DNA of 44,596 bases from Klebsiella pneumoniae (GCA_945862145.1 CAMAXE010000033.1:1-44596); one strand, 5' to 3'. Positions 17,401 through 26,352 are shown, counted from the first letter of the stretch. Translations and numbers: made by a program. The notes: generated from the sequence alone by a model not told the origin.

Positions 17401-17858
17401 TGAATGAACGCGAGGCGGACGTTGTCCATCGAGCCTGCGCCGAGCGTGCCCGCTGCCGCGCGCAATCCGCCCAGTGGCTTGCTGCGATTGCTCAACTCCG
17501 TGAGCAGATCGGTGATTTCAGACGGCAGGGTCACCAGCGAGCGGGCGGTAGCGCCATCGGCAAAGCGGAAATCCGCCCAGAGGTAGCGCAGCACTTTGAC
17601 GAGGTGAGACTTACCGCTACCAAAGAAGCCGCTGACCCACACGGCGTTCTGTTCGGCTTTGCCCAGTCCAGCGAGGTAGGCCTTGAGGATGCGCTCCATG
17701 CCTCTCGCGTACTCGCCATCGCAAACGAAGTTCTGCAACTCGAAGCGGAGCGTCTTTATCTGCCCCTCGTCATGCCCGATTTCGGACACTTTCGAGACGC
17801 CGTTATTGAGTAGCTCGAGCGTCGTGGGATCGCGGAAGTACAGGTCGCGGTTGGTCAT
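14421..17858 (-). CDS. brxC: BREX ATPase BrxC
   Basis: The protein has 1,145 residues. The N-terminus is MTNRDLYFRDPTTLELLNNG. Walker A is GFFGSGKSH at 77-85 and Walker B LLVVDE at 261-266, followed by a sensor-like LLIGTGQSAL. This is the large P-loop ATPase (PglY/BrxC type) present in every BREX system and required for defence. The start at 17,858 overlaps the brxB stop by 4 bp, and this gene overlaps pglX by 4 bp. The extra 44 codons of upstream open frame are brxB read in another frame. The C-terminal two-thirds are mostly helical with no extra recognisable domain. Confidence 0.93.
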   Translation of the reverse strand: MTNRDLYFRDPTTLELLNNGVSKVSEIGHDEGQIKTLRFELQNFVCDGEYARGMERILKAYLAGLGKAEQNAVWVSGFFGSGKSHLVKVLRYLWADFRFADGATARSLVTLPSEITDLLTELSNRSKPLGGLRAAAGTLGAGSMDNVRLAFIQLVLRAAGLPENLAQAKFILWLRASGLEPKVEAALKEQERELAREVLSLKLSVPLAEALVTAEPKYATAANAQAAIRDQFKDNNSPTIDDALSVVRQIFGHDGQLPCTLLVVDEVQQFIAEKIQRANDVQEIAEHVCTDLGSRLLLIGTGQSALHSATPALQRLQARFAVKVQLSDTDVESVIRKTVLRKKPEQEPVIATCMDSNQGELSRHLQNTRLAATHDDDKFLVADYPLLPTRRRFWEKVLRNTDHSGTKAQLRSQLQIVFEATRQTAAAAVGTVVPADFIYDQISTDLLNSGELEREYDEIIRKQRDGTPDGDLRSSLCALIFLIGKLPRTPGADDGVRANAETLVDLLISDLKADRPKLDQRVPKQLKQLVDAGQLMAVETEYRLQTREGAVWTHDFNRRRTTFLNDDSRINFKRAELLRDGAKQALKPVSLQQGSSGTSRKLSFELSSARPAATSDEVTLWLRDGWGDDEKTVLNDARAAGVDSPMLFGYLPRLHHEELKQAIASWLAAQETLDAHGMTGGPEAIEPRKAVETHLAVAQHRIQELLGQIIVGAKVFLGGGQEANGIELADKVQDSANSALVRLFPQFGEADQANWGQVVSRARGGDVGALSQVGYPGNPTQHPVCRRVLDAIGAGKKGKDLRDIFKAAPFGWPQDAIDGALYVMLVAGNLRATVNHQPAQASLPQNQVGVASFFVDVPPLDVKQRLDLRALFQQTGITTQTGKESEAAAEFLKKLLALAESKGGSAPRPEMPNTQDVRDLQMLSGNAQLLKIHEQKDALAAKLAAWKKSIEAITKRWPAWGRLLDFHNFAAGLPEAGACEISIAAITSARSLLADPDPVPELTKQLTTALRIALGKLQDDLAAAFHAGETRLSASQVWNGRTDEQRGTIAAACQLAPPPKAAIGTDDEILSALRARSLTDRRNLLDAVPQRFARALEEAGKLATPEAVRVALPGAIIKTPADLEQWLAGVRQKVEEKLKDGPVIL

Positions 17859-18412
17859 GGGTTGATGAAGCTCTCGGTTGAGTTGATCGGGACGGCCATG
17901 TAGTTGAAGCCGTCGCGCGCGTCCATGAAGCGATACATATTGCCGGAGTATTCGCCGGGGAACAGAAGAAGTAAGCGACCGCGAACGCAATCTTCAACGC
18001 GCTCGATCAGGCTGGACACGCGCATGAAGTCAAACAGTGTCGCGAGCCCGGTGATTGCGACGACAGCGGCGGCATCAACATCCTCGCCGGTACAGGCATT
18101 GCGCACGCGCTCAACTGCCAGATCCTCAAGCTCGCTGTTAACGCTGAATTGCTCGGGCTCAGCGAAAATTCCCTCCCGATACTCGTGGGCCGCAATCCAA
18201 TTGGGGAGCAGGTCAGTGAGATCGACGCTTGTCCAGCCGTGGTGTGCTTCCAGTGTGAGTGCTTCAAACTGCGGCAGCCGTGCCCGCACCCTGCGCTCCT
18301 CGGCCGGCGGGTACACCGCGAACCAGACGCGCTGCTTGCCCGATGTGTGGGGCGCCCAAGGCAGCCCCACTTGGCGGGCGTAATTGGCAAGTAGTCGATC
18401 AATCGCACTCAT
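17855..18412 (-). CDS. brxB: BREX protein BrxB (DUF1788)
   Basis: The protein has 185 residues. It matches the DUF1788 plan: MSAIDRLLANYARQV at the start, a central ERRVRARLPQFEAL then LTDLLPNWIAAHEYREG, and the C-terminal LLLLFPGEYSGNMYRFMD, whose FPG-x-x-x-x-N-x-Y/F-R motif is characteristic. BrxB is a core type I BREX protein needed for phage resistance; its biochemical role is not established. It is coupled to brxA and brxC by ATGA overlaps on both sides. Confidence 0.9.
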   Translation of the reverse strand: MSAIDRLLANYARQVGLPWAPHTSGKQRVWFAVYPPAEERRVRARLPQFEALTLEAHHGWTSVDLTDLLPNWIAAHEYREGIFAEPEQFSVNSELEDLAVERVRNACTGEDVDAAAVVAITGLATLFDFMRVSSLIERVEDCVRGRLLLLFPGEYSGNMYRFMDARDGFNYMAVPINSTESFINP

Positions 18413-19209
18413 ACGGGTTGGCCCTGAAATTCGGCGAGCGCCGGGAAACTGATTTCAACGACTTCACCTACCGCGCGCAGGTTGAGTAGTCCGGCTCGGT
18501 GTGCTTCTTGGCCCATGGCCCTGGCGCGCTCTGCCTTCAGGTCAAGCAACGCGCACCAGGGATTGGAAAAGACCGTTGCGCCGTGATAACCCGCGATGTG
18601 CCCGAGGAACAGGGCCATCGTGACGGCGAAAGTCGTTGGCTTGATGCGCTGACGGGTCTTGTTTGCGCGGCCTTTCAGATGGCCGGACTGGGTCCAGGAG
18701 GATGCGGCGTGCCGCGCGGTCTGACCCCGACTCAGCTCCGAGTACTGATTGGGAAACGCGGCTTCAAACGCCTGCGCGAGCCTGTCTGTCCCGACCGTGT
18801 CGCCATCGGATGCTTGAAGGACCGGTGGAGTAGTGGCTCTGAGCAGTGGATCGCGCGCCCAGGCCACTTGGAAGGCAAGAAGCGGCAGGCTGGCGGAGTC
18901 GATGGCGTGTAGCTTCCGCAAGAGCCCGAAGATGGGCGTCCTCTCATCAAGCGCATACAGCTCGCGAAGGCGCCGCAGCGACTCCTTGCGCGTGCTGTCG
19001 GTGTTCTTGCCCAAAACGTTCCGCTGGACAATGGCCTCGCGGTAATCGGCAGCGTCAGAGCCGACGGGAACCACCGCCAAAAGCGTTTCAAGTTCCGCCA
19101 GCATCATGGTTCGACTGATGTGCGCGCCGCCCGAAGAGAACTTGATGCCGAACTCCTCCAGCGCTTGTGAAGCCCGGGGAAAGTTGCGTGACGGGCTACA
19201 GGCTTGCAC
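18409..19209 (-). CDS. brxA: BREX protein BrxA (DUF1819)
   Basis: The protein has 266 residues from a GTG at 19,209 (CGGA a few bases upstream). An ATG at 19,107 is an alternative, but would remove the conserved FSSGGAHISRTMML segment. The DUF1819-like features are the GGAHxSRTMM start, REAIVQRNVLGK, then SLRRLRELYALD and LLAFQVAWARDPLLR. BrxA-family proteins are small helical DNA-binding proteins at the head of type I BREX operons. It lies 57 bp after the dprA-like stop, the widest gap inside the BREX half apart from the pglX-nuclease junction, so a promoter could lie within that gap or within dprA. I see no convincing -35/-10 pair there. Confidence 0.8.
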   Translation of the reverse strand: MQACSPSRNFPRASQALEEFGIKFSSGGAHISRTMMLAELETLLAVVPVGSDAADYREAIVQRNVLGKNTDSTRKESLRRLRELYALDERTPIFGLLRKLHAIDSASLPLLAFQVAWARDPLLRATTPPVLQASDGDTVGTDRLAQAFEAAFPNQYSELSRGQTARHAASSWTQSGHLKGRANKTRQRIKPTTFAVTMALFLGHIAGYHGATVFSNPWCALLDLKAERARAMGQEAHRAGLLNLRAVGEVVEISFPALAEFQGQPV

Positions 19210-19266
19210 TATCCGGAGTCCATGAGGCGAGCATATGAGTATCCATTCCGATAACTTGTCAGTTGA

Positions 19267-20673
19267 TTAGAAAAGACTGTTTTGCTTGGCGATATAACCA
19301 GCAGGCTTCTTTTTCTTTTCGATAACGCCTTCGTCCACGAGACGCTGCAACCAGGCCTTTGCTTGCGCGTTGGACACATCCAGAGCGGCTGCGACCTCGG
19401 TGTCCTTCAGCGGAATCAGCAATAGCTGAAAAATCACCCGCCGAACCGCCGCAAGCAGGGCTTCCGCAGGCGTAGATTCCAGCCGCGCCACAGCGCTTCC
19501 TGCATCTGACGAGCGCTCCTTCGCCGCGCTGTGTGTAGTCACCAAAGTTGGTTGATGCTTTTGTTCAACCGGTTGGTTGTCGCAGGCTGCGAAGGAAACT
19601 GCTGGCGGTTCGGCGATAGATTCAGGGGCTGGTGCGTTCCCGACTACTACCGGCGGATTTGGCGTGATGTCGGGTTTAGCCTCGCTCGCGAGCAGTGAAA
19701 GTCCCGTTTGCAGAGATGCCTCATCTGCCGGCATGGCCGCGCTGAATACTCCTTCAAACGCATCTACATCGTGAGGATTCGGCCAGGCAGTTGCCCCGTT
19801 TGTGCGAAGCGCATCAAGACCCGGGGACGGCTCACCCGTCGATCGCACGTAGACAGGAACAAACTTAAGCTTATTGAGTTGCTCTATCGCGCCCGTCCAT
19901 GTGCCGCCTTTGTTGCGGTCAGAGCTGACAACCAAGGACGCATCCGCCAGCGCATAGATCAGTTTGTTGCGCTGCATGGCATTGCCGACGTTGAATCCGG
20001 CATTGGGGTCGTATGGCGAAACCAGTGTTAGCTTGCCGTCGAGCAGCATGTTGCGGTTCTCGCGGTTCATGGCGGTTCTCTCCAGGCTGTCTGCCAGAAC
20101 GCCACAAACTTTGCCACCAGCCTCCAAGGCCCCACGCATGGCTGCCTGATCGATACCTTTGGCGCCGCCTGAAACCACCGTCCTGCCTGCACGGGCTGCG
20201 AGCCGCCCAACAGCCATCGTGTAGTCGATCAAGGAGTCATCCACGTGACGGGACCCAACGACGGCAAGCCCGCCAGACGCCAGCAAACCAATGTCGCCAC
20301 AACCGTAGAGCACGGCGGGCGCGTCCTCTTTCAGTCGCGCCTTCAAGCGACGCGGGTAGTCGGCGTCAGCACGACTGACCACCCAGATAGCGCGTGTCTG
20401 CCAGCGCTCGATGACCTGGCTCAACAGGAAGCCGCGCCCGAGCAATCGCTTAAGCCGAGCTTCCTCGATCGAAGGCTGGCAGGCTCCCAGAAGATCAGCT
20501 GCGTCTGACAAAAGAAGGTCTGCCGGCTGGCGCTGCATTTCGCGCAATTGGCGCGCGAGGCGCTTGTACTCTCCGGGTGAAAGCAGCTCCGGGTCGGTGG
20601 CGCCTCGTCCGGCGATCAGCGGCGCGGTCAACAGCAGAATCGCCTGGGTGTTAGGTGATATGCCTGATGTCAT
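19267..20673 (-). CDS. DprA/SMF-like Rossmann protein (partner of RecQ-PRTase)
   Basis: The protein has 468 residues from an ATG at 20,673 overlapping the recQ-like stop by 4 bp. The central SMF fold is plain: [45 protein letters not shown] and [18 protein letters not shown] linker rich in Pro/Ala leads to a C-terminal winged-helix-like domain ([16 protein letters not shown] then [20 protein letters not shown]). Classical DprA loads RecA on single-stranded DNA in transformation. Here the N-terminal 120 residues differ from competence DprA, and the gene sits next to a PRTase-bearing helicase and BREX, so a defence role is more likely. It could be an antitoxin/sensor like ShosA. The stop is 57 bp before brxA. 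Confidence 0.8.
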   Translation of the reverse strand: MTSGISPNTQAILLLTAPLIAGRGATDPELLSPGEYKRLARQLREMQRQPADLLLSDAADLLGACQPSIEEARLKRLLGRGFLLSQVIERWQTRAIWVVSRADADYPRRLKARLKEDAPAVLYGCGDIGLLASGGLAVVGSRHVDDSLIDYTMAVGRLAARAGRTVVSGGAKGIDQAAMRGALEAGGKVCGVLADSLERTAMNRENRNMLLDGKLTLVSPYDPNAGFNVGNAMQRNKLIYALADASLVVSSDRNKGGTWTGAIEQLNKLKFVPVYVRSTGEPSPGLDALRTNGATAWPNPHDVDAFEGVFSAAMPADEASLQTGLSLLASEAKPDITPNPPVVVGNAPAPESIAEPPAVSFAACDNQPVEQKHQPTLVTTHSAAKERSSDAGSAVARLESTPAEALLAAVRRVIFQLLLIPLKDTEVAAALDVSNAQAKAWLQRLVDEGVIEKKKKPAGYIAKQNSLF

Positions 20674-22748
20674 TCGTCGTGCCCCGCTTGAGAGAGCGCC
20701 ATCGGCCAGACACAGCCGCTGCCACCTCTGCGCAGCAGCCACGCGCCAACGGTCAGCGTCCAGCGCGAGTCCACCATATCGTCAACCAAGAGCACCGGCT
20801 CCTGCGGAAAGGGCTGGGCGCGAAGTGCAAGCGAGCCATCAATGTTACGCGCCTGCTGGGTACTGTTTGCCATGGTTTTCTGTTCAGGTCGGTGGTCTGT
20901 TTTGTCGATGACCATGTGAAACGGCAGCCCCAAAGCAGCGGCCAACGGTCTCGCAAAGTCAGGGACGAGTTCAGGATGCCGCAGTGATGGTATGCATGTC
21001 ACCCAGGTCGGGCTGGGTTGCGGGTTCCATTCGTGGACCATCTTCACGCACGCGGTTACCAGGTCATCGGCAAACTTGCCATCGTGGTGTTTTCCTTTTC
21101 TGACCAGGTCGCCCCAACCAGCGTCTCCCCAGACGCACAGAGCCTTGCCAGGTTGTGCCTGGTGGTCTGCGGAAATGGATCCCCTGAGGCCATACCGAGG
21201 CATCCCACCATCAGGCCACTTCTTCCGAGGCTCGATGGGCAGGCTTGTTCGCCTAAGAAAGGCGACGGCCTCTCGAACTAACCCGTCATTTACATGGGTT
21301 GGCAGCGGGGGCAGCGCCGGTGTCGTGACAACGCTTGGATCACCGTCGAGAGCGCTGATCAGGAAGCCCATGTGATCGCCGAAGGGCAGGCTGACATACT
21401 CTTGCATCTGCTGATGCTCGTCACGCCGGAGGGCAGTGAGTCGTTCAGCGCGTGCCCAGAAGCCCTCGCTTAGCGTTGCTGCAGTCAACTGCCACTTGGT
21501 GCCTTGTTTGGCAATGGGTGCGGGCGCTTCCAGCGATAGCAGAGTGATGGTCTTTTCAACTCGCCCCTTGCTTACGTTGACTCGACCTAGCAACTCGGGG
21601 ACGGACAGGCCGTTCTCTTCATCCTCAAGTGCTGATAGAACGGTAGCGACCTCCTGTCGGGTCGGGAATGCGCTTCGGATAAACCAATCTGTGATATCGG
21701 ACTCTTCCTGGCCGCTAAGCAGAACACCGTATGCCGAATCCAGAGCGCGCCCAGCCCGGCCAACCTGCTGGTAGTACGCGACGACCGAACCGGGCATCTG
21801 GTAATGGATCACAAATGCCAGGTCGGGCTTGTCATAGCCCATGCCCAACGCCGTCGTGGCGACAAGCGCCTTCACCTGATTATCGAGAAGCGCCTGCTCC
21901 AGCGCCTCTCTGCGGTCGCCTGTCTCTCCCGTGTACGCAGCCACATTGAAGCCTTGAGTTTGCAGCCATTCGGCGACCTGATTCGCGTCACGCACCGTTA
22001 ATGCATAGATGATCCCGTGGCCTTGCAGCGTCGCGAGTTGCTCCGCCAGCCACGCAAGGCGCTCGGCCTGGCTCGGCAGGCGGATGGTCTGCAGCGAGAG
22101 CGACGTGCGATTAAGGTCGCCGCGTGAGACGTCCAGATTGGGTCCAAGCACGGCCGCAAGATCCTCCATCACACGGTTGTTGGCCGTCGCCGTGGTGGCC
22201 AGAAGTCGGAGGTTGGGCGGCAGCGTTCTGACTATCCGTTCCAGCAAGCGATAGTGGGGGCGGAAGTCGTGACCCCAATCCGAAATACAATGCGCCTCGT
22301 CGATAACCAACATCGAAACCTGTGCGGCGATACTGGCGAGGACCTGGGTTCGGAACCGCTCGTTTGCAAGGCGCTCGGGGGAGATCAAGAGAATGTCGAC
22401 CTCCCCTCGGGAAAGCTGGGCCTCTACCCGTGCCCAGTCGTCCACGTTATCGGAGTTGATCGTAGCGGCGCGAACCCCCATGCGTGCAGCCGCGGCGATT
22501 TGATTTCGCATCAGGGCCAGCAGTGGTGAGATCAACAGAGCAGGGCCGCTACCGGTTTCGCGCAGCAACTTCGTCGCGATGAAGTACACAAAGCTCTTAC
22601 CCCAGCCGGTCTTCTGTACGACCAGCAATCGGCCGCGACCCTCGACGACATGGCGGATCGCTTCCTCTTGGCCCTCACGGAAATTTGCGTCGGCGTGCCC
22701 CGCGCCGATTCGCAGAAGCTCCAGTGCGCGTCTGGAACTGAAGGTCAT
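20670..22748 (-). CDS. RecQ-type helicase fused to a ComF-like phosphoribosyltransferase domain
   Basis: The protein has 692 residues; the ATG at 22,748 has GGGG about 8 nt upstream. Residues 1-350 are a RecQ-family helicase core: QKTGWGKS (45-52), [18 protein letters not shown] (150-167), [20 protein letters not shown] and QQVGRAGRA. The RecQ zinc-binding cysteines and HRDC domain are not seen; a helical/winged region ([19 protein letters not shown]) follows. The last 130 or so residues form a PRTase: [20 protein letters not shown], then [14 protein letters not shown] at 652-665, in the position of the PRPP-binding loop. The combination suggests a DNA-unwinding sensor tied to a nucleotide-metabolism effector. 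Together with the DprA-like gene it recalls ShosTA (PRTase + DprA) but is much larger. Confidence 0.85.
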   Translation of the reverse strand: MTFSSRRALELLRIGAGHADANFREGQEEAIRHVVEGRGRLLVVQKTGWGKSFVYFIATKLLRETGSGPALLISPLLALMRNQIAAAARMGVRAATINSDNVDDWARVEAQLSRGEVDILLISPERLANERFRTQVLASIAAQVSMLVIDEAHCISDWGHDFRPHYRLLERIVRTLPPNLRLLATTATANNRVMEDLAAVLGPNLDVSRGDLNRTSLSLQTIRLPSQAERLAWLAEQLATLQGHGIIYALTVRDANQVAEWLQTQGFNVAAYTGETGDRREALEQALLDNQVKALVATTALGMGYDKPDLAFVIHYQMPGSVVAYYQQVGRAGRALDSAYGVLLSGQEESDITDWFIRSAFPTRQEVATVLSALEDEENGLSVPELLGRVNVSKGRVEKTITLLSLEAPAPIAKQGTKWQLTAATLSEGFWARAERLTALRRDEHQQMQEYVSLPFGDHMGFLISALDGDPSVVTTPALPPLPTHVNDGLVREAVAFLRRTSLPIEPRKKWPDGGMPRYGLRGSISADHQAQPGKALCVWGDAGWGDLVRKGKHHDGKFADDLVTACVKMVHEWNPQPSPTWVTCIPSLRHPELVPDFARPLAAALGLPFHMVIDKTDHRPEQKTMANSTQQARNIDGSLALRAQPFPQEPVLLVDDMVDSRWTLTVGAWLLRRGGSGCVWPMALSQAGHDE

Positions 22749-22788
22749 GTTCAGCCCCTGCCCTTTCGTCGGCGAGTGCTGAACCGCA

Positions 22789-22959
22789 TCACTTCCTCTC
22801 TTCTCGCGCTGAAGCAGGTTGCAAATTCGGCATCGAGATCCCATTCCGCCCGCAATGGTCTCTGATAATTACCTCCACCATGTTGGCGATTGAGCGGTGC
22901 TCTCGCACGGCGGCAGTTCGTAGCGCCTCCTTAAGGCCTGGATCGATTCGGAGGTTCAC
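22789..22959 (-). CDS. Small ribbon-helix-helix (CopG/Arc-like) protein
   Basis: From a GTG at 22,959 the frame encodes 56 residues: VNLRIDPGLKEALRTAAVRE, then HRSIANMVEVIIRDHCGRNG and a short polar tail. A beta-strand with alternating residues, a helix, a turn with S-I-A-N and a second hydrophobic helix is the CopG/Arc ribbon-helix-helix plan. The frame is open back to a TAG near 23,008 without an ATG, so the GTG start (GGAACGGG just upstream) is the best guess. It ends 40 bp before recQ and is likely the first gene of the operon, perhaps its repressor or an antitoxin-like component. Confidence 0.6.
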   Translation of the reverse strand: MNLRIDPGLKEALRTAAVREHRSIANMVEVIIRDHCGRNGISMPNLQPASAREERK

Positions 22960-23045
22960 CCCCGTTCCACGGACGGTTTGGTTAAGACTGAAAACTCTCT
23001 GCCACGCCGGCCGACTCTACGCCGCATCCGCGGGTTGTGGAACCG

Positions 23046-23412
23046 CTAGACGTAGTCCTCGACCATCGCGGCGACGGTGTACGCAGCGACAGCCTCAGCC
23101 GGCGGCTCATGCACAGGCTTGCGCAAGCTCTCAGGCAACTCAGGCGCGTGCCCGGCACGGCGCTGGCTCTTCAGCCGGGCGAAGTCCACGCGTGCCTCAG
23201 CGAGGCTCATGTCGGCCCCGTAGCCGATGTGTAGAGCCTTCTGCTTGCCGGTGGCCAGCTTTGTACCGATACCAGAAACGGTAATCACCCTGCGCTCTCG
23301 TGACGCGCAGGCCACGGTTCTCGCCGGTATCAGCCCGTTCATCCCCGGGTTTCATGCGAGCAATGCCCGCAGCCGATAACGGGCGCGGTTGTGTAGACTT
23401 CTCGGCACGCAT
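23046..23412 (-). pseudogene. Tyrosine-integrase N-terminal fragment, frameshifted and truncated
   Basis: From an ATG at 23,412 the first frame reads MRAEKSTQPRPLSAAGIARM, then GENRGLRVT and YRFWYRYK. The homology then jumps to a second frame, TGKQKALHIGYGADMSLAEA then LKSQRRAGHAPELPE and AAYTVAAMVEDYV, and stops at 23,046. This is the DUF4102-type arm-binding domain of P4/CP4-like integrases (LRV…F.YRY…GK…G.Y…SLAEAR). The core-binding and catalytic domains (R…HxxR…Y) are gone. Its promoter-proximal end faces mutS, fitting an integrase at the border of an integrated island. The part 23,153-23,300 is repeated at 5,054-5,201. Confidence 0.8.
23153..23300. repeat. 148-bp direct repeat, right copy
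   Basis: Identical by inspection to 5,054-5,201 and in the same orientation. In this copy it lies within the longer integrase pseudogene, so this is the parental context and the left copy is the derived fragment. Recombination between the two would remove 18,099 bp containing the ribbon-helix-helix, RecQ-PRTase, DprA-like and all BREX genes. Confidence 0.9.
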
Positions 23413-23597
23413 TCGATGCTCCTCATCGGCGTTGACCGGTGGGCAGGGCCGTCGGCGGACGGACTGTCCTGAGCTATGTGAACGGCAACGTGCACCTACG
23501 CTTGCCAGAGTCGCCCTCGCCGATCACCTACGCTAAGGCCCAGGCTAAATTGCTGGATTTCAACCGACGACCTTGGACTTCCGGGCACGCTACCAGA

Positions 23598-23626
23598 TTG
23601 GAAAAATAGCCATAACCTATTGTAAT
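23598..23626 (+). promoter_or_regulatory. Predicted mutS promoter
   Basis: TTGGAA (23,598-23,603) and TGTAAT (23,621-23,626) are separated by 17 nt, 27 nt ahead of the mutS GTG. The surrounding 60 bp are clearly A+T-richer than the flanks. The rest of 23,413-23,597 holds no gene that I can recognise; it is the junction between island and core. Confidence 0.45.
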
Positions 23627-23653
23627 AACGTGCACTTTTAGACGGAAATCGTA

Positions 23654-26245
23654 GTGAAATCAGAGACATCAGTCGCCCAAGCTACCCCCATGATGCAGCA
23701 GTACCTGCGCATCAAGGCCCAACATCCGGAAGAACTGCTTCTGTACCGGATGGGCGATTTCTACGAAATGTTCTTCGACGACGCACGGCGCGCGGCGCAG
23801 TTGCTGGACATCACGCTCACCGCCCGCGGCACCTCGGGCGGCCAACCCATCCCAATGGCAGGCGTTCCCTACCACGCCGTCGAGGGCTATCTGGCGCGCT
23901 TGGTGCGGGCTGGCGTGGCCGTTGCCATCTGCGAACAAATCGGGGATCCGGCCACCAGCAAGGGCCCGGTGGAGCGCGAGGTCACGCGCATCGTCACGCC
24001 CGGCACGCTCACCGACGAGTCCCTGCTGGACGCGAACCGCGACAACCTGCTGGTGGCCGTGGCCGAGGCCGGAGAGCGCTTCGGGCTCGCCTCTCTTGAT
24101 CTCGCGAGCGGACGCTTCCTGGTGTTCGAGGTCGATGGCGAGGAAGCGCTCAACGGCGAACTGCGCCGGTTGCAGCCCGCGGAATTACTGACCAGTGAGG
24201 CGAGCGCTGCGCGCGCGTGCATCGCCGGATACGCAGGACTGCGTCGACGCCCGCCATGGGAGTTCGATGCCGAGAGCGCGCAGACGCTGCTCACGCGGCA
24301 ATTCGGCACCCGTGATCTGGCGGGCTTTGGTTGCGCGGGACTGGGGCTCGCCATCAGCGCAGCCGGCTGCCTGCTCCGCTATGCCCGCGACACCCAACGC
24401 TCGGAACTTCCGCACGTCCACTCTATCGCCGCGGATACGCGCGAGGATGCCGTGGTGCTGGACGCGGCGTCGCTGCGCAACCTCGAGATAGACATCAACC
24501 TCACGGGCGGCAGCGAGCACACGCTCGCCTGGGTACTCGACACCACCTGCACCTCGATGGGTGCGCGCTGGCTGCGGCGCTGGCTGCGACGTCCGACACG
24601 CCGGATCGAGGTGCTGATCGCGCGGCAGGACGCCATCGCCTCGCTTCTGACCGACGCGGCCTTCGTGGAGCCGCGGGAGCGGCTCGCCGCGATCGGTGAT
24701 ATGGAACGCATCCTCGCGCGCGTTGCCTTGCGCTCCGCGCGTCCGCGCGACCTCGCCAGGCTGGGTCAGGCCCTGAGCGCGCTGCCTGCGCTGCAGCAAT
24801 CCTGTGCCGTGTTGGAGGCCTCGCTGCTGCGTGCACTGCTTGAGCGCGTGCGCGAGTTCCCGGCGCTTGCCACGTGTCTCGGGGAGGCGCTGGTCGAGAA
24901 CCCGCCCATGACGGTTCGCGATGGCGGCGTGATAGCGCCAGGTCACGATGCGGAGCTAGACGAAATGCGCGCGCTCGCCACGGGCGCAAGCGACTATCTG
25001 GTCGGCCTCGAGGCACGCGAGCGCGAGCGCTCGGGGCTGCCCACCCTGCATGTGGGCTACAACCGCGTGCACGGCTACTACATCGAGGTAAGCCGGGCAC
25101 AGGCGCGCAACGCACCGGCTGACTACATCCGCCGCCAGACACTGAAAAACGCCGAGCGCTTTGTCACGCCGGAACTGAAGGAATACGAGGACAAGGTACT
25201 TGGCGCCAAGGCCCGCGCACTGGCCCGCGAAAAATGGCTCTACGAGGAACTGCTCGAGGCGCTGAACATCGAACTCGGTGCGCTACAGGACTGCGCAGCA
25301 GCGTTGGCGGAACTCGATGTGCTCTCGACGCTTGCCGAGCGCGCGGCAACGCTCGACTACTGCCGCCCGGAGCTCGGCACCGGCCCGACAATGCGGATAC
25401 GCGGCGGCCGGCATCCGGTGGTGGAGCGCGTGTCCACCGCGCCTTTCATCGCCAACGACCTCGAACTCGATGCGACACGGAGGATGCTGGTCATCACCGG
25501 GCCGAACATGGGCGGAAAGTCCACCTACATGCGGCAGGTGGCGCTGATTGCATTGCTTGCCCACGTGGGCAGTTACGTGCCCGCAGCAAGCGCGGAGATT
25601 CCGCTGCTGGACCGCATCTTCACGCGTATCGGATCCTCGGATGATCTTGCCGGCGGGCGTTCTACCTTCATGGTGGAAATGGCCGAGACCGCCACCATCC
25701 TGCATAACGCCACCGCGCAGAGCCTGGTGCTGATGGACGAAGTTGGCCGTGGCACCGGCACCTTCGACGGGCTTTCGCTCGCGTGGGCGGCGGCCGCAAG
25801 GCTGGCGGGCGAGCAGCGCGCCTGGACATTATTCGCCACGCACTACTTCGAGCTCACGGTGCTACCGGAGGTGGTCGAGGGGATCGCCAACGTTCACCTG
25901 GACGCCACCGAATTCGCCGACCGCATCGTGTTCCTGCACGCGGTGCGCCCGGGTCCTGCGAGCCGCAGCTACGGTCTGCAGGTGGCCGCTCTCGCGGGCG
26001 TCCCGCAGGATGTGATCCGCGAGGCACGGCGCAAGCTCGCTGAACTCGAGGCGCCCGCACGCGCCCTGGCAGCAGCGCCTGCAGGCGCAGAAGCGCCGCG
26101 GCAGGCCTCACTGCCCTTCGATCATGACCCGCGGGCCGACGCGCTCGTCGCACGACTCGGTGCGCTGGACGCCGATGCCCTGAGCCCCCGGGACGCACTG
26201 GAACTGCTCTATGAACTGGCAGCCACCGCACGCGGCCTTTGCTGA
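23654..26245 (+). CDS. mutS: DNA mismatch repair protein MutS
   Basis: The protein has 863 residues, full MutS length. The N-terminal mismatch-binding motif F-Y-E is in [13 protein letters not shown] (F36, E38). The ATPase shows [17 protein letters not shown] (Walker A), [19 protein letters not shown] (Walker B and signature) and the FATHYFELT histidine switch. The C-terminal domain ends [12 protein letters not shown]. MutS recognises mispairs and recruits MutL. The start is a GTG at 23,654; the next candidate, ATG at 23,687-23,692, would trim the variable N-terminus only. The gene borders the accessory island, whose integrase fragment points away from it. No damage is visible. Confidence 0.97.
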   Translation: MKSETSVAQATPMMQQYLRIKAQHPEELLLYRMGDFYEMFFDDARRAAQLLDITLTARGTSGGQPIPMAGVPYHAVEGYLARLVRAGVAVAICEQIGDPATSKGPVEREVTRIVTPGTLTDESLLDANRDNLLVAVAEAGERFGLASLDLASGRFLVFEVDGEEALNGELRRLQPAELLTSEASAARACIAGYAGLRRRPPWEFDAESAQTLLTRQFGTRDLAGFGCAGLGLAISAAGCLLRYARDTQRSELPHVHSIAADTREDAVVLDAASLRNLEIDINLTGGSEHTLAWVLDTTCTSMGARWLRRWLRRPTRRIEVLIARQDAIASLLTDAAFVEPRERLAAIGDMERILARVALRSARPRDLARLGQALSALPALQQSCAVLEASLLRALLERVREFPALATCLGEALVENPPMTVRDGGVIAPGHDAELDEMRALATGASDYLVGLEARERERSGLPTLHVGYNRVHGYYIEVSRAQARNAPADYIRRQTLKNAERFVTPELKEYEDKVLGAKARALAREKWLYEELLEALNIELGALQDCAAALAELDVLSTLAERAATLDYCRPELGTGPTMRIRGGRHPVVERVSTAPFIANDLELDATRRMLVITGPNMGGKSTYMRQVALIALLAHVGSYVPAASAEIPLLDRIFTRIGSSDDLAGGRSTFMVEMAETATILHNATAQSLVLMDEVGRGTGTFDGLSLAWAAAARLAGEQRAWTLFATHYFELTVLPEVVEGIANVHLDATEFADRIVFLHAVRPGPASRSYGLQVAALAGVPQDVIREARRKLAELEAPARALAAAPAGAEAPRQASLPFDHDPRADALVARLGALDADALSPRDALELLYELAATARGLC

Positions 26246-26352
26246 AAATTCATGCCCCGCGTGCTCTCGCGCCTCGCACAGCCCGTGCTAGACTCGCGTG
26301 GCCCGCGCGGTGTTGCGGTGGTCACAAGCTGGATTGAAGAGGCGTTGCGCAC

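Noticed and set aside
22789-23050. Type II toxin-antitoxin pair at the head of the island
   Set aside because: Only the ribbon-helix-helix half is present; no small toxin (RelE, PIN or MazF-like) lies next to it.
23413-23653. tRNA gene as integration site next to the integrase fragment
   Set aside because: No cloverleaf or conserved T-arm (GTTCRANNC with pairing) could be formed in this stretch or elsewhere in the window.
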